Source: Casuarina equisetifolia
Lineage: Eukaryota > Streptophyta > Magnoliopsida > Fagales > Casuarinaceae
Assembly (NCBI GenBank): GCA_028551475.1
Contig: CM052356.1
Coordinates: 11,931,884-11,995,883 of the forward strand
Length of the DNA stretch: 64,000 nucleotides
Direction: 5' to 3'
Shown here: piece after piece, positions 36,501 through 49,803 of the stretch
Layout: each line of letters begins with the position of its first letter
Numbering within the stretch: position 1 is the stretch's first letter
Program-made: the position numbers and the translations under genes
The notes under the pieces: model-generated
What the model saw: only the letters and a program-made list of their open reading frames with translations
Told to the model about the DNA's origin: nothing
Databases searched by the model: none

Positions 36501-37591
36501 TACACACTTGGTGGCACTTCGGAGAGCTAACTACTCGCTCCGTCTTAGTGAAAATCATAATCACATATTTGCCAAATAAAATTACGATAGAAACAAAGTA
36601 ACGTGAACAGAAACAAAAAAGTAGAAACAGAAGGAAACTGAGAGCAGAAGAAATAAAAGAGGGAACTCCATAATCGCAGGGCCAAACGGCCTATTGCAAT
36701 ATGTTGAATAATAATGTATTACTATAATACAAAACTAAAATATTTCAAAATTAGATTTTATATGGTTATTAAACTACTATACTTTTTAAGGTCTTAACTT
36801 GTGTAGCACCAATTTTAATGGGGAATAAATCCAATCCACAAAGTAGTAGCTGACTAGAAAAGAAGTCTAGCCCGTGGGGCCCAAAATCAAGTCATGCTTA
36901 GCCCAACCCTAGGTCCACAACCCAAAAGTTGTAACAGCCCATGGAGCAGGAAGCGAGCAACCAGTTTGGCTCCACACTAGTTTCTCAATGCCCAGTGTTG
37001 GCCGAAGATAACCTACACAAAGACTAAATTCTAATTGCTTTCTTTAGTCGAGCCCTGAATGTAGAAATTGACTTTTATCTACTTATGAAAAAGAGATGAT
37101 GAACTATGCTATTTGGGCTTGAGAATTCTAGTGCGCGCTCATGACGGAGGATAAAGATGGTTTTTTGGTTGGCTTAGTTCCAAATCCGATCGAGGAGCGA
37201 CTTGCACGCTATTGGTAGAAGTGCAATTAGCTCATCTTCACGTGGATTAGGAAATGTATCAAATCTAAAGTCTTGTTTGCCTCCTTCCCACTGAAGATGA
37301 ACAACTTATGTGGGCAAATATTGTTGAGATGTACAGCAAACTTGATTGAGCCCAATTGTGCTTGCTAAACCAAGCCTTCAGCCAGCTGAAATAAGGCAAC
37401 CTTATAGTCACCATATGTTTAAACCACTTATTTGCTCTATGAATGAATTAGATGTGGTGCAATAGAAGATTGATGGCCCAGAACATACTTTGAAGCAGAA
37501 TTGCGCCATTAAAGATTGGCAATGATGTACAATTTTTGCTTACACTTAATGAAGGATTCTTATCTTTTAGAATGCAAATGCTTGCCATAGA
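36501..37591. other. AT-rich spacer between TE remnants
   Basis: No gene or clear TE domain was recognised. Confidence 0.4.
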
Positions 37592-37976
37592 AGAAGAAAA
37601 ACCAGGAAACGTGAAGTAATGTCATGAATAACTTTTATTGTTTCTAAGTATCTTATAATACATGAGAGATTTTTACATGGGAATGTCGTGAGCAATTACG
37701 AAAAACAATTAAGAGAGGAGCGTTACGATTCAATGTTGAAAAATAAATCAAAGGTGTCGGCATTTGACTGTCTGGAAAGCAGAGAAGGCATTGGAACATA
37801 TGAGAAATGGGAGAGATGCTTAATTTTGTTTTGCTAATTGGCTTGAACTTTGTAACATGGGTTGTCCTTGACTCTTGATTTGATGCTTGACTAAATGTAC
37901 CATATGAGCCTTTTTATCCCTTGATTTAAACTTATGCTAAGCTAGTTATCTTGATGCTTGATGTGGTTTACTTTCA
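37592..37976 (-). repeat. 3' LTR of copia element
   Basis: 385 bp, aligning with 42288-42696. Shared landmarks include (plus strand) 'catgaataacttttattgtt', 'gcatttgactgtct' and 'ccttgactcttgatttgatg'. Confidence 0.9.
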
Positions 37977-38189
37977 TTTCCCCACAAACTTAGGATGAGA
38001 AGACCAAGTTTGGAATGTAAAGACAAGAAGTTATTAGTGAGAAGCAGTTTCATAAATAAGTTAGCCAATTAAGCCTTCATGGGAACATGAATAGTTATAA
38101 GAGTACCAAGCACCACTTTTTCTCTAATAAAATGATAACCTATTTCAATATGCTTTGAGTGATCATGGATGGTAGGTTTGGTAGTCATA

Positions 38190-39400
38190 TGATTATGATC
38201 AAGCTTGATAGGTTGTGGTTAAGGAATATTAAGATCTCCTAGAAAATGACAAAGCCATATTGCTTCTACCCCTACGAATGCCAATGCTTAGTCCTATGCT
38301 TTAGTAAACGATCTAGATACAATAGGATACTTTCTTGCACTCCAAGAAATATAGTTGCTCCAAGAAAGAAACAAAACCCTGTGGTGGATCAACAGGTGGC
38401 GGAACATCCAATCCAATCAGAATTACTAAACCTATAAAGATTTAATATACTTTTGGAATGTACCTTTAGACTTATGTTTACAAATGCTATGCAAAAAACA
38501 TAATACTTGTTTATGGAAATCCTGGAGAGTAGGATGCTACATGTATTGACAAAGAGGATTAACTACATACTGAAGATCTCATCTTGTCAATGTGAGATAT
38601 TGTAGAGAGCCAACCACACTTCTATAGTAATTAAATTGATCATACAAAGAGTTGGCATCCTTAATCTTTGGTGGTTAGTTGCCATAGATGTAGCAATACC
38701 TCATAGGCACCCATTTTTGTGTGATGTAGTAAGTTAAAGGCATACTGGCCTTGAGAAGAAACAATCCTTCCTTAGTTTACTTAATGTGAACTCCTAGAAA
38801 GAAATGAAGACCTCCTAAATGTTTTAATGCAAACTTTTTTCCAAGCTTAGTGATGAATTAGTTAAAAGCTAATTGTGAACTTCTAGTGAGAATTAAATCA
38901 TCAACGTATAGAAAATCCACATTTGAATCCCATTTTCATCATAAATGAATAAAGAAAAATCATAGGCAAAAGTGAAAAATCTAAATGTCATAAGAAAATC
39001 AGAAAATCTATTATGTCATGCCTAGGAGCCTGCTTGAGACTATACAGAGCACATTGAAGCTTATAGACATGCTTGAATCATGCTAAGATCAACCAACCTA
39101 GGTGGTTGAGTCACATATATTGTTCAATAAGAAAACCATGTAAGAAGGCATTTCTTATGGCAAACTGATGAAGAGGCCAACATTCAATAGTTACAATGGC
39201 AATAACCATTCAAATTGTTTGTTTACCTCACAATAGGGCTAAAAGTCTTGAGAAAATCTACTCCTAGTTCTTGACTAAAACCTTTTGCAACATTGCCTTC
39301 AATCTATCTAATTGCCCATCTAGCTTTTGTTTAGACTTAAAGGCCCATTTGTAACCCACCATGATCATAGATGGATGTGATCGAACTAAAGTCTAAGTCT
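38190..39400 (-). pseudogene. copia reverse transcriptase / RNase H (YVDD kept)
   Basis: The minus strand gives DFLYVDDLILT at about 38920-38890 with the catalytic YVDD intact. Next are KHLGGLHFFLG near 38830-38790 and RSVVGSLQYLTLTR at about 38625-38580. The RNase H end HSKHIEIGYHFI lies at about 38165-38130, slightly outside the stated range. Several stops interrupt the frame. Confidence 0.8.
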
Positions 39401-40007
39401 AATTCTTGTTTAGCACTAAAATTTCTTCCTTCATGGTTGTGAGCCATCTAAGATGATGCAAACCTTTAATTACTATCTTAGGAAGGGGTGGAATATCATG
39501 ACTTATGATTAAGGCATATTTAGGATTGCGCTTCCTTGTTCCTAATTGACTTTGCATTTTCATAAGGTGAGTGTACAAATTTTGACTTGGAGGTATGATA
39601 GGAAAATTTGGTATTAAGTCATGGTTGTTGCTACAATGCAAATTTAGTTCATATTGCAAGAAATTTGGCACATTTACAAATAGTAATGGGTTCACTGTGT
39701 CTTTAATTGAGGCATGTACAAGAACTGGAGCCATAGATGAGATTGTAAGGGCAAAGTTTCTAAGGAGCTTTAACTTGCCAATGTAGCTCTTTCTATGATT
39801 GGTATAATAAGAACCACATGTTCATTAAGCACTTTTTCATTGGTAAATGGAAACACAACTTCTTATGGACAAGATGGGGTGACACATGAAGAAGATAATC
39901 TCATGAAATGTTACTTAAAAGGCTTTTATGTTGGATGTTCCTATGTATGGGAAGCAATAGAGTTGTTAGATGATAAAGTGATGTTTTGACCTAAAGGAAA
40001 ATTCTTT

Positions 40008-40700
40008 TCATTGAAGACCACATGTCTTGAAATATAACTTTCCACTTGGAATGTGGACGCATTGATACTCCTTGTGTGTTACACTATACCCAGGAAAAAC
40101 ACATTGTACAGACTTTGGTTCCAATTTGTCTTTTACTCGTAAACATGGATAACATGCATTACCAAATGTGCATAAGAATGAGTAACATGGATTTTTATGA
40201 TAAAGGTATTCATATGAAAACTTGTTACCAAGTGTTAGTGTAGGCAAACAATTAATGAATAATATTGTAGTATTGAAAACCTCCACCCACTACTTTTGTG
40301 GAACATTAGCCTAATTCATCATAGCTCTTCCAAGTTCAACTATGTGTCTATGTTTCATTTTTACAATACCATTCTACTAAGAAGTGCAAAGGCATGAAAA
40401 TCCTTGAATAATTCCATGAGTTTCTAAATAAGTTGAAAATTCTAAAATTTTATATTCTCCACCATTGTCACTTTAAATAGATTTAATAAAAGCCTTAAAT
40501 CGTTTCTTAATAAGATTCTTGAAATTAATGAAGACATGACACAAGTCTAATTTATTTTTCAAGGGATAAATCTTGGTAAACTAGGTACAATTATTTATGA
40601 AAGAGACATAATACAAAAACCCTTGACTTGATTGTGTGGGCATAGGTCTCCACAAATACTGTGTAGTCTTTTTAGTGAAACTACATTATGAGTTCATGAA
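40008..40700 (-). pseudogene. copia integrase (decayed)
   Basis: 40286-40008 encodes the late integrase segment: a F-N-T-T-I/L-x-I-N-x-L-P start, FSYEYLYHKNPCY, FGNACYPCLR, KLEPKSVQCVFPGYS and KEYQCVHIPSGKLYF. Upstream on the same strand (to about 40700) further frames give the core with stops. This matches the canonical SPYE-LF / FGC-CYPCLRP / KLEPRS--CVFLGY region. Confidence 0.85.
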
Positions 40701-41499
40701 GAAACAAAAGGCAAGCACACACTTTTATTAACTAAGCAACTAGTGTAGGAAACATAATCAGGTATTTGTCCTTTCAGCAAAATTAAATTTTGTTCACTAA
40801 GTAACATCAAGATAGTTAGATTAAGGTGCCTAAGTCTCATATGCCAAGTCTACCCATATGTAACTTGCTACTAGATAGAAAATAGTGCTAGGTTTCATCT
40901 CTTTCTACGTAAAACATAGAGATCCCTTTTCCTAATGCCTCTTAGGAACACTTGCTATCTCTTCAAATCCTTAATCAGGAAACATTTATCATTAAATTAT
41001 ACTTCACAAGGTTAATATGAAATTAACCAAGATATTAATAAAAGATTTTATGTTATTTCTAGAGACACTAGAATTAAGTTTAGAGGTATTTTACCTTCTC
41101 GAAGAGTTGATAATATTGTATGTGTGATTGGGATTATTAACTAAGATCTTATATAAGCCAAAATAAGGTTTAGAGTGTTCTAACTTACCTTAATAGTCAA
41201 CAATGTGAGTAAAAGCACTAGTGTCTACTACCTAGTCCTTCTCTATTAAATCTATGATTTGTAAAGCAACTAAGACATGAGGAATTTCCTTAAACTAATA
41301 ACTATGCTCAAACCTTCAATAGCATTGAAGTGCAATATGACCATGCTTCTAACATATTTGACAAATAGAAAGCTCTTGACCAGAATTTCCTTGATTATGA
41401 TAAATATTTCCAAGTTAAGCCATGTTCTTTTTTATCTATCTAATACCATGGGCCTTGCTTCTATGATAGGTAGGGGAAAACCATGACCTTAGGAGGTGA

Positions 41500-42220
41500 A
41501 ACTAGGACCAACCTCTCAACCACGTCCACCAATCCTTCCTTTGCATGATGTATGTTTAGCAACAAAGGCCATATTTTCATTGGGAATTGGAGAGAATCAT
41601 CATAATTGAGTCTTATACGCTTGTAATTGAGAGACAATATCCTAATAAGGAAGAACTGGTGGTTTAATCATGGTAATATGAAAACTTCCATAATCTTGGC
41701 CAAGTGTTTCCAAAAGTTGAAAAGATTTTGCATAATTACTCAAAAGGCATCCGATAAAATTGAGGAGATTCAAAATTCAAGTGAACTCTACCAAGTGAGT
41801 GGAAAAGGCCTTCGTTCCCTTCTACATATGGTGTAGTTACAAGAGGAGATTGAACTCCTTGGCTTTGGTAAACTATGCAAATTGGTTGGTAATAGTTATT
41901 CAAATATCTTAAGCAGTTTCAAGATCAAAGATAAGGGCAAGCATCTCTTCTGCAAGAGTGCTTATCAACCATGATTTGATCAAGTTATCAATTTGCTTCT
42001 ACACATAGTTTGGATTATGTTCTTTAGTATCATCATCAAGCTTGTGCATGATTGGAGGCATTAGTGTTTTACTTGTTAAAAAACCCATAACTTTTTATGT
42101 TGCAAGAGCTTTGAATTGGCTTAGCTAGGGAAGATAGTTTCCCTCATTTAGCTTGAGAGTGACAAAGCTTGGGACATTCATAGTGCTAGGAAAAGGGTAG
42201 GGTAATATCTCAACCATGGT
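41500..42220 (-). pseudogene. copia gag (UBN2-type, decayed)
   Basis: It begins on the minus strand at about 42219 with MVEILPYPFPSTMN and continues with VTLKLNEGNYLP (the conserved 'KL-x-x-x-N-Y-x-x-W' gag start), then HKLDDDTKEHNPNY and IKSWLISTLAEEMLALI. A stop replaces the residue after NYLP, and more stops follow. Confidence 0.8.
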
Positions 42221-42287
42221 GAAAATAGCTTAAGAAATTGATGAGAAAATGGGTTGATTTGTTTCATACAACTTGGCTTTAATACCA

Positions 42288-42696
42288 AGAAGAAAATCGA
42301 GGAAAAGTGTAATAATGCCATGAATAACTTTTATTGTTTTTTAGTATCTTACAATACATGAGAGATTTACAATATATAATACATGACTTTACATGTGAAC
42401 GTGGAGAGAGATTAAGAAAAAAAAAAATTAAGGAGGAGTGTTTCCATTCAATGCTAAAAAATCAATTAAAAGTTTAAGCATTTGACTGTCTAGAAAGTAG
42501 ATAAGGTGTTAAAACATATAAGAAATGGGAAAGACGCTTAATTTCTCTTCTATTGATTGGCTTCAACTTTATAATGTGGGCTATCCTTGACTCTTGATTT
42601 GATGTTTAATTGAATTGTACTGCATAATCCTTTTTATCCTCTTATTTAGATTTGTATTGAGCTAATTGTCTTGATTCTTGATATGGTTTAATTTCA
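42288..42696 (-). repeat. 5' LTR of copia element
   Basis: 409 bp. The extra length against the 3' LTR is mainly a small insertion around 42375-42400. It ends at the primer-binding site. Confidence 0.9.
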
Positions 42697-43329
42697 ATAA
42701 AGTTGCCACTGAACTTTAGGCACCTTTATCAACTAGCAATCCAAGATGAGAACTAATGCCTTGCATCATCTAAGTATATATGGGTCGGAGAGACAATTCT
42801 TCTTTTTGCATGGGCAATGTCAACTTAATGGGCTTTTTCAGTACATATAACAACATATAGGGTTGGTGGTAGTGTTAAAAGCAATGCTAGGAGCAAGAGA
42901 TTAGGGCATTTTGTTTTTGTAAGTAATGCAAAAACAAGCCATTATATCCTCTCACCTAATGATTTAGGAGAAATCCTTAAATTTGATGGGCCGCATGTGA
43001 TTTTAATCGCTCTTGGATCCAATAGTTTGTGTCAAGCCATGTTAGAACCCACCTTCAGTTAATTGAACAACTTTGTCATGAAATTGATCAAATGAGAAAA
43101 ATTCTAAGAAAGACAATTCTAAAGGTAAATGTTGTATGAGTACTTTTACCATACAAATGATATTTATCAAAAATTACTTGGAAAACTAGACAATGTGTAT
43201 AGCAAAAACAATGATATTACAACTTCTCAAGTGCTTGTAACATTATATGAAAGGCTATCTTAACCCATCAATGAGCATCAATTCAAGTGAATCATGCAGA
43301 CTATATGTTAGATAAGCATTCTTGACAAA

Positions 43330-46300
43330 TACGCTAGTTTTGCAAGTACAACTTATAATTTGAATATATTTCAACTAATGCTTGGATTATCAATTCATAG
43401 GCCAACGACCATATTATATGTGATGATTTTTTTTTCACATATGCACAATTAGTCCCATCCATGTATGTTTGTTTGTCTTCTAAATGGAAATTTCACATCT
43501 ACCATAAAACTTGGCATTATTACACTAAGTTTAAAAATTACCTTGAAAAATATCTTATTTGTTCTAGAGTTCCAATTCAATCTTATCTTTATCACTAAAG
43601 TATGTGTTGATAATAAATGTTATGCCATTTTGGATTTTGATTTCTATCTTTAAGGCTTATTTGACTATCAAATTGATGAGTTTGAGTAATAATTATGTGC
43701 TAATAATAAGAGCATTCTTTGTAATGATCAACTCAATAATGATAATATTTTTCTTTCACATCAATAATTAGTAATAGTGTCTATTTTTCTCACCCGAAAT
43801 GTCTTATATGCTCCCAAGCAAAACAATCACACTCTGCTTTTCCATTAAACACATCACATGTTTTACCATAACTTTTCTCTCTCATACACATTGACATCTA
43901 AGGACCTTGTCACATACCACATTGTGACGGGATCTTGGTATTTCCTCACTATTATTAATGATTACTCTCATAGCACTTAGGTCTTCCATTTAGCTTTATT
44001 CACATCTTAAACAATTTCATGCATTGATGAAAAATCAATTTCATTGTACAATTCAACATGCTAGTCTGACAATGGTCATGATTTTTTTAATCACAATTAT
44101 TCTTCATTTTTTTTGTTTTGTTAATGACATTGTGCATGAGAGTTTTTGCTTATCATCTTACAACAAAATGACATTGTAAAGCATAAGTACCATCATCTTC
44201 TTAAGGTTGCTTGTGCTCTTAAGTATCAAACATCTATCTTAGATCATCTTTAAGTGATTATGCAGTTATAGTTACTTACTTAATTAGTAGAATGCCAACT
44301 AGGATTCTAGATAGATAGAACCCCTTTTAAGCTATTTTTTAGGAAGCACCTCAATATTAAATAAACACCTTTGGGTCTTTAAAAGTCTCTGCTATGTTAC
44401 CATCAAGGGCTCTTGAGACAAATTAGGCCCTCATACCTTACATTGTGTTTTTATAGGCTATCCTACATTATAGAATGGATATGAAGTATATGATCCAACT
44501 ATTGTATGATTCTCTGTTAAAGGGGATATTGTTTTTCATAAGACCAAGTTCCCTTTTTAAGTTCTCCAAATGTTGATTGGCTGGCCTTTCCTATATAATG
44601 AAAAATGTTTTAGGCAACCATCATTTTTGCTATTTAAGCCTTCTATTGCTCCATAAATATTATCTACTTCTCCAAAACATCTAATGGTTGTTACCTTTAT
44701 AGATCCTCCATTGGTCTAGCTAACTTTTGACTTTTTGCTCACCCCCACACTTGTCTCTATGCTAGATTCTTTGGTTGTATCCTTATCTTTAGACATTTCC
44801 ATCAATGTTCCTAATGAAACTTTAGCTATTATTCCTATCAAGACTTTTATTATTTCACCCACCGCTTGCTAGTTTCATAATGCCACTCAGCCTGCGACAT
44901 GGATAGGACTACATTTGCTCCAATCTCCATTCCTTAGGTACCTACTCTCAGATTTCTTCTTATGTTAGGTTTGCAAGACTTAAAGAAGAACATTTGTGTT
45001 GCATAAGTAGTATATCTATGGATTAGAAACTCACTTCCTATCGTGACACTATTTAGGATTACCACTGACAACAAGCTATGAAAGCAAAGCTTTAGGCTTT
45101 TATACATAATTGTACATGGGATATTGTCCTAAGGCCTTTTAATCATAAGCCCATTTGGATACAATTGAGTATACAAGATAAAACACTAGGCTAATGGATC
45201 CATAAAGTGTTACAAATCCCAATTGTTGGCAAAAGGTTTTACTTAAAAAGAAGGTTTTGAGTACTAGGAAACCTTTTCTCCTATGGCTAAGAAAGTTATA
45301 GTCTAATCTCTTCTATTTGTTGCTACTTCTAAAGATTGGCCCTTTAATTAAATGGATATCTTTAATGCCTTTCTCTATAGAAATTTAGAAGAAGAAATCT
45401 ATATAGATCTTCCATTAAATTATGTAGATAAAGGGAGTTTAGAGTATGTTGTTTTTGCAAATCCCTTTATGAGGTTAAATAGCCATCTTAATAATGTTAT
45501 GAAAAATTTACATGGTGCTTATAGCAACATTGAGATTGGGTTCACCTAAGTATTTTCTAGCCATTGAGATTGCACAACCAAAAAAGGGAATTTTTCTTAG
45601 TTAATGCAAGTTTGTTCTTGAGATTATTTTAGAGGCTAATTTATTAAGATGTAAACCAATTGTTATCCCAATTGTGCAAAATGTAAAATTGTCAATAGTT
45701 GAGTACGATGTTGGTATGTCAACTTTGGAAGAGAATTCTTTACTTAAAGACCCATCAAGCTATTAAAGACTCATTGAAAAATTCATTATCTCACCATGAC
45801 TAAGCATGATATATGGTATACTAAATAGAACATTAGCTAATTCATGCATGATCTGAAACAATTACACATGAATGCTACCTTAAAAGTTACAAAGATCTTG
45901 AAAGGATATCTAGGTTTGGAAATACTCTAATCTAAAGATTGTAACATGGAGATGACCGCTTATGATATAGATTATGTCACTTGTCTCATGAGTTGAAGGT
46001 CCATCATTAGTTTTTGTAGTAAAATTGAGAAATTCCTTGCTATCATGGAAGACAAAGAAATAATTAATTGTTTTGCTATCATTGGCTAAATTAGAATATC
46101 AAGTAATTTCAAGAACAGTTTGTAAGATAGTTTAAATGCAAAGTTTTCTTCAAGATCTTAAAATGTGGGCTAAGAGGTATGAAACACTTAAGCTTGCAGC
46201 AAATTTGATAATTCATGAAAGACCAAAGCATATTGAGTCAATTGTCATTTTACTAGAGACAAAATTTAGGAGGCGTGATCAAGACAAACGGAATAAAAAC

Positions 46301-46380
46301 CACCAAATAGCTTGTGGATATTTTCACCAAACTTGTGTCAAAGGCTACTTGCGGATCTATTGAAAATTGTCTATTTGTGG
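43330..46380 (+). mobile_element. Degenerate Ty1/copia element (PR, INT, RT, RNase H)
   Basis: Plus-strand readings run in copia order. Protease is at about 43385-43650 (WII-S-ANDHI then LPSNG/LLNGNFTS and FQFNLIFITKVC). Integrase is at about 43800-44620 with many stops. RT is at 45110-45430 (WDIVLRPFNHKPI, then MDIFNAFLYRNLEEEIYI). RNase H is at 45600-46370 (ending HERPKHIES and DIFTKL-like sequence). It is heavily mutated. LTRs were not identified on either side, so ends are approximate. Confidence 0.8.
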
Positions 46381-46550
46381 GTCAAATTATATTTCCGAAC
46401 CGAAACTACTTGCTTTCTTTGGCTTGTTCCCAAGTGAAAACTGGATTCTGAGTTCGATGCCTAACTTAATGAATTTAACTAATTCAATTTGAGGCAACTT
46501 GATGTTGTTTAGCTGCTTTTACTTGAACCGGACCTTATTCTTGTTTTAGA

Positions 46551-46572
46551 ATTATATATATATATATATATG
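46551..46572. repeat. (AT)n microsatellite
   Basis: About ten consecutive TA dinucleotides. Confidence 0.9.
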
Positions 46573-47155
46573 TATTGTGTAGTCGGGCTGTCAAAATCAA
46601 TGGGAGTAATTCCAATGTTGGATAATGTCACCACACATAGTTATGTCAAATCCACCTCTTACTACCTAACCATTATTTTTTCCACAGAAAAACATATGAC
46701 ACGCAAAACCATAAAAAATAAGTAGGTAGGTTCAGTAGTGCAGTACAAACCGACAGCAACGTTCATACAAATCTGCCTGGGATATGAAGGACCAATAGCA
46801 TTAGCGTTGATAACCCGACAGATTGAATGGTAAGTGAAATCAACAAATGGTTGCACAATCTTAGATTTCCTGGATTCATGTATTCTGTCGCATGTATCAT
46901 TAAATACGGTAAAATGATTGTAGAAAAATGTGAAAAATCATGTTTCAGGCCCTGGTTAACCGGCAATGGACAACCGAAATCACAATGGCCCGTACACTAG
47001 TCTTACAAGATCACCAGTCGTACCTTTGAAGTATCAGATTGGACCCCGATAGACCAATCACTAAGATCTATAGGACAGCTGGCCTGCAAATCCCATATTC
47101 AGAGTGTGTCAATTGAATTCTCAAAATAAAAGAATACAAGTGGGAGAGTATAATT
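46573..47155. other. Spacer / 3' flank of glycosyltransferase gene
   Basis: No gene is seen. The part adjacent to 47156 would hold the 3' UTR of the minus-strand gene. Confidence 0.5.
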
Positions 47156-48127
47156 TTAAGGTATATGATACAATTTAGATGGTTTCAAACTATCAGTGAC
47201 ATTGAAATACTTCAACGTGCGGATCCACTTCTCCTGGTTCTTCAGCAAATGAACAGCAATCGTGTCGGGCCAAAGCTCATGTGTGCATCTCGTGGGCGGC
47301 TCCGGAAAATTGTACATAGACCACTTGGCGTTGTACCTATTCTTAGCACGATGGCCTTCTCGTATCCAGTCACCAAAAACTTTGTCCTCCGGGCCTTCAA
47401 GGTGCTTTGTGGGAATATCGGATTCCCTAATCCACTCAACTATATCCCAAGAAATCAAATAGCCCATCCCAGACATGTAATTCACAAAGGGATCCATGCT
47501 AGGACATGGAATGACATAACCATAATACAAGTCTTCTCGAGGCAATGGCCTCAATGAGTCCACTAAACTATTCAACCTAAAATAGGAATCGTCATCGGTT
47601 TTCATCACATAATGATATGGAGGGAAAGGACCATCCGTGTCATTCAGCATTTCTGGCAAGCTTGAAAAGTATGTATAGGTCTTACCCTTGTTCATGTTCT
47701 CCTTGCAGTTGAGGATTATGATATCATCGTAACGCATTATCTCTAACGCTACAAGTACCTTTTGGTCTTCCTTTGTCAGGTTGCAAAACACAAACTTCAC
47801 GTCGACTTTGGCCCCCACCGGTGTTTGTGTACCATAGATGAGGCGTAAGAAGTGGCGGCGCTGGTATTGGTCCGGAAGCGTTAGAATGCCTATCAGTATT
47901 CGGATGTCGTCGGAGGAAGAAACCGACGCTAGATTATCTCCCGATGACAGATTGGACGACTGAGATGGCATATTGGCTACAGCACAGCGACCAAGCTTCA
48001 ATAGGCCGTCAAATCGGATTTCATTGATGGAAGCTAAGCCACAAAGAAACAGGAGGAACAAAAGCGAGGAAACTATAAAACGTCGCCGGTCCGGCCTAGC
48101 GCTCTTCATCTCCATTTGGTTGTTCAA
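47156..48127 (-). CDS. GT31-type galactosyltransferase-family protein
   Basis: A single uninterrupted 323-codon frame on the minus strand. It begins with a short cytosolic N-terminus rich in Arg, followed by one hydrophobic span (about residues 17-34), the layout of a type II Golgi membrane enzyme. The catalytic domain starts with the IRILIGILTLPDQYQRRHFLR block (residues about 75-95). It then has FVFCNLT, the metal-binding YVMKTDDDSYFRL motif (DDD at 178-180), GMGYLIS (220-226) and the E-G-P-E-D-K-V-F-G-DW motif (244-254). These match the Galactosyl_T / GT31 family that transfers galactose or related sugars in the Golgi. The acceptor is not predictable. N-glycosylation sequons occur at about 116 and 162. 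No introns are needed; ATG codons at residues 5 and 7 are alternative starts. Confidence 0.9.
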   Translation of the reverse strand: MNNQMEMKSARPDRRRFIVSSLLFLLFLCGLASINEIRFDGLLKLGRCAVANMPSQSSNLSSGDNLASVSSSDDIRILIGILTLPDQYQRRHFLRLIYGTQTPVGAKVDVKFVFCNLTKEDQKVLVALEIMRYDDIIILNCKENMNKGKTYTYFSSLPEMLNDTDGPFPPYHYVMKTDDDSYFRLNSLVDSLRPLPREDLYYGYVIPCPSMDPFVNYMSGMGYLISWDIVEWIRESDIPTKHLEGPEDKVFGDWIREGHRAKNRYNAKWSMYNFPEPPTRCTHELWPDTIAVHLLKNQEKWIRTLKYFNVTDSLKPSKLYHIP

Positions 48128-49660
48128 CCCTCGGGATACTAAGACTGGCCTGGTCTAAGCTATGGAGATTGTCTAAGGAGGCCTTGAATCCAGTTTTATT
48201 AATAAATTCCGAGCTTCCTTTGATGGAACGCATTAGTTGTCAATTTCGTGGTATTGAGAAAACCATTTTGACTTTTCTTCCTGGAAGGCAGCTGATGAGT
48301 GGGAAAACCATTAAGTCAATGTATTTTTACCACTGTACCCTTTACGTGGAAGCCACAGTATTTGAATTGATACTACAAAAATGTAATAGCCCACACTATT
48401 TTATGTAGTTTGCTTAAAAGGCGGCCCGCTTGTCTGTGTCCGTATGCTGAAGAAAAGTGGAAAAAGGAAGAAACAGAAGAATCTGCTCCTTCTTCAAGGC
48501 CTGTATGAAAAACCGAGTCAAGAAATTTGCAGTTCATTAAATGCCTTCATCTGTTTCCCGAATATAGGGCAACAATTAAGCAATTCCACAACTTCTAAGC
48601 GAAGGGCAAATAAAAGTGATGGGAGCCGGTGGATTGGAGCCTAATTGTTAGCTAGACTTTTTGGATTCTTCATTGCGCGTTGCCAAACTGATTTGGTCAA
48701 CTTTTCGTAATTAGGTAGCTTTGCATCAACGTGGTGGCTTCAAATATGTTCAGCTTACGTATTTTTCACCATACTTGAATAAGAAGCAAGTGCCATTGAC
48801 TTCGAAAAGAATGCTATCTGATGATGCAAAGAAGTTATTGTAAACTATAGTCATCCAAGAAGACATTGGTGCTTTTACCGCTGAATTGGGTGGAGGCATG
48901 TGCGGATTGAAAATCGGTATCAATTTCTTTTGCCTTCCCTTTTCTTCTTTGTCAACAGCAATGACAAGAAAAGAGGTTCAGAAATGTAACGTATACATCT
49001 TCTTCATTACATTTATATTTATGTATACAGATATAGGTATCTAGTTGGTCCCTTATATTATACTTTCAAGTGTAAAGATTTGTCTCGAATATTTTGCCAT
49101 CTTATATTGCGATTTAGTCTGTTATGGGCTAACCCAAATTGATCCAACACAAGTTCAAGAATCATTTCCAAATGATTCAATAGAAATATATGATCCAGCC
49201 AAGCTTATACACTTAATAAATATCTATATGGGGAGCCTAGTCTTGCAACTTTGATTATAATCAACTTTCCAACGTTTATCTATTGGCCAATTAAAAAAAT
49301 ATATATATATCTTTGACCATCTTGCAAACACATGACATTATTTACCATGTAATTACTCATTTTTTTAATAACCTTTTGAGATTGGGAAAGCCTTAGATTT
49401 TATTTTCTTCTATTGGATTTTCGACAAGCACATACTCTCCTACATACTAAGTTTTATTGAGTTTAGAAAGTCTAGATGTCAAATTCAAAAATTTGCTCAA
49501 AAGTTGGGAAGCTTTGCAAAATGAATTATTATTTTTAGTATGAAATTTTTATCCTATATACGTGTGTTCACATGTCAAGCGTCATTGTGCACCAAATGCA
49601 CCTAAGATAGAGCTTATTCAATTTAATTTCTAATACTATGTTAAGTTTTATAGAAAATAG
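48128..49660. other. Upstream of glycosyltransferase gene, intergenic
   Basis: It contains the presumed promoter of the minus-strand glycosyltransferase. No clear TATA box was assigned. Open stretches on the plus strand (48169-48408, 48444-48644) have no domain. Confidence 0.5.
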
Positions 49661-49803
49661 TTTATATCTAATTTAAAATGAGAAAGTTCTTTGTAATAGG
49701 ATGAACAAACAATTCTCCAACGTTGGAAATGTTCTTTCCCAACAACACAGAAAGGGACAAATCAAATGCCAAATCCAGCTTAAATGAATATGAGAGACTC
49801 CAG

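Larger units (their letters stand above)
37592..42696 (-). mobile_element. Ty1/copia LTR retrotransposon, both LTRs and probable TSD, ORFs decayed
   Basis: The flanking direct repeats are 37592-37976 (3' LTR) and 42288-42696 (5' LTR). Both start TGAAA on the minus strand and share the ending TTTCTTCT. A primer-binding site (TTGGTATTAAAGCCAAG, about 42271-42287) sits at the 5' LTR edge, and GTGGGGAAA precedes the 3' LTR. The five bases outside each end are ATAGA (37587-37591) and ATAAA (42697-42701), a likely target-site duplication with one change. The minus strand reads gag (41500-42220), integrase (40000-40700) and RT with intact YVDD followed by RNase H (38190-39400). Stops are scattered throughout, so it is non-autonomous now. 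Confidence 0.93.

Noticed and set aside
47165..47557. 130-codon plus-strand frame
   Set aside because: Antisense shadow of the single-exon glycosyltransferase gene, with no domain of its own.
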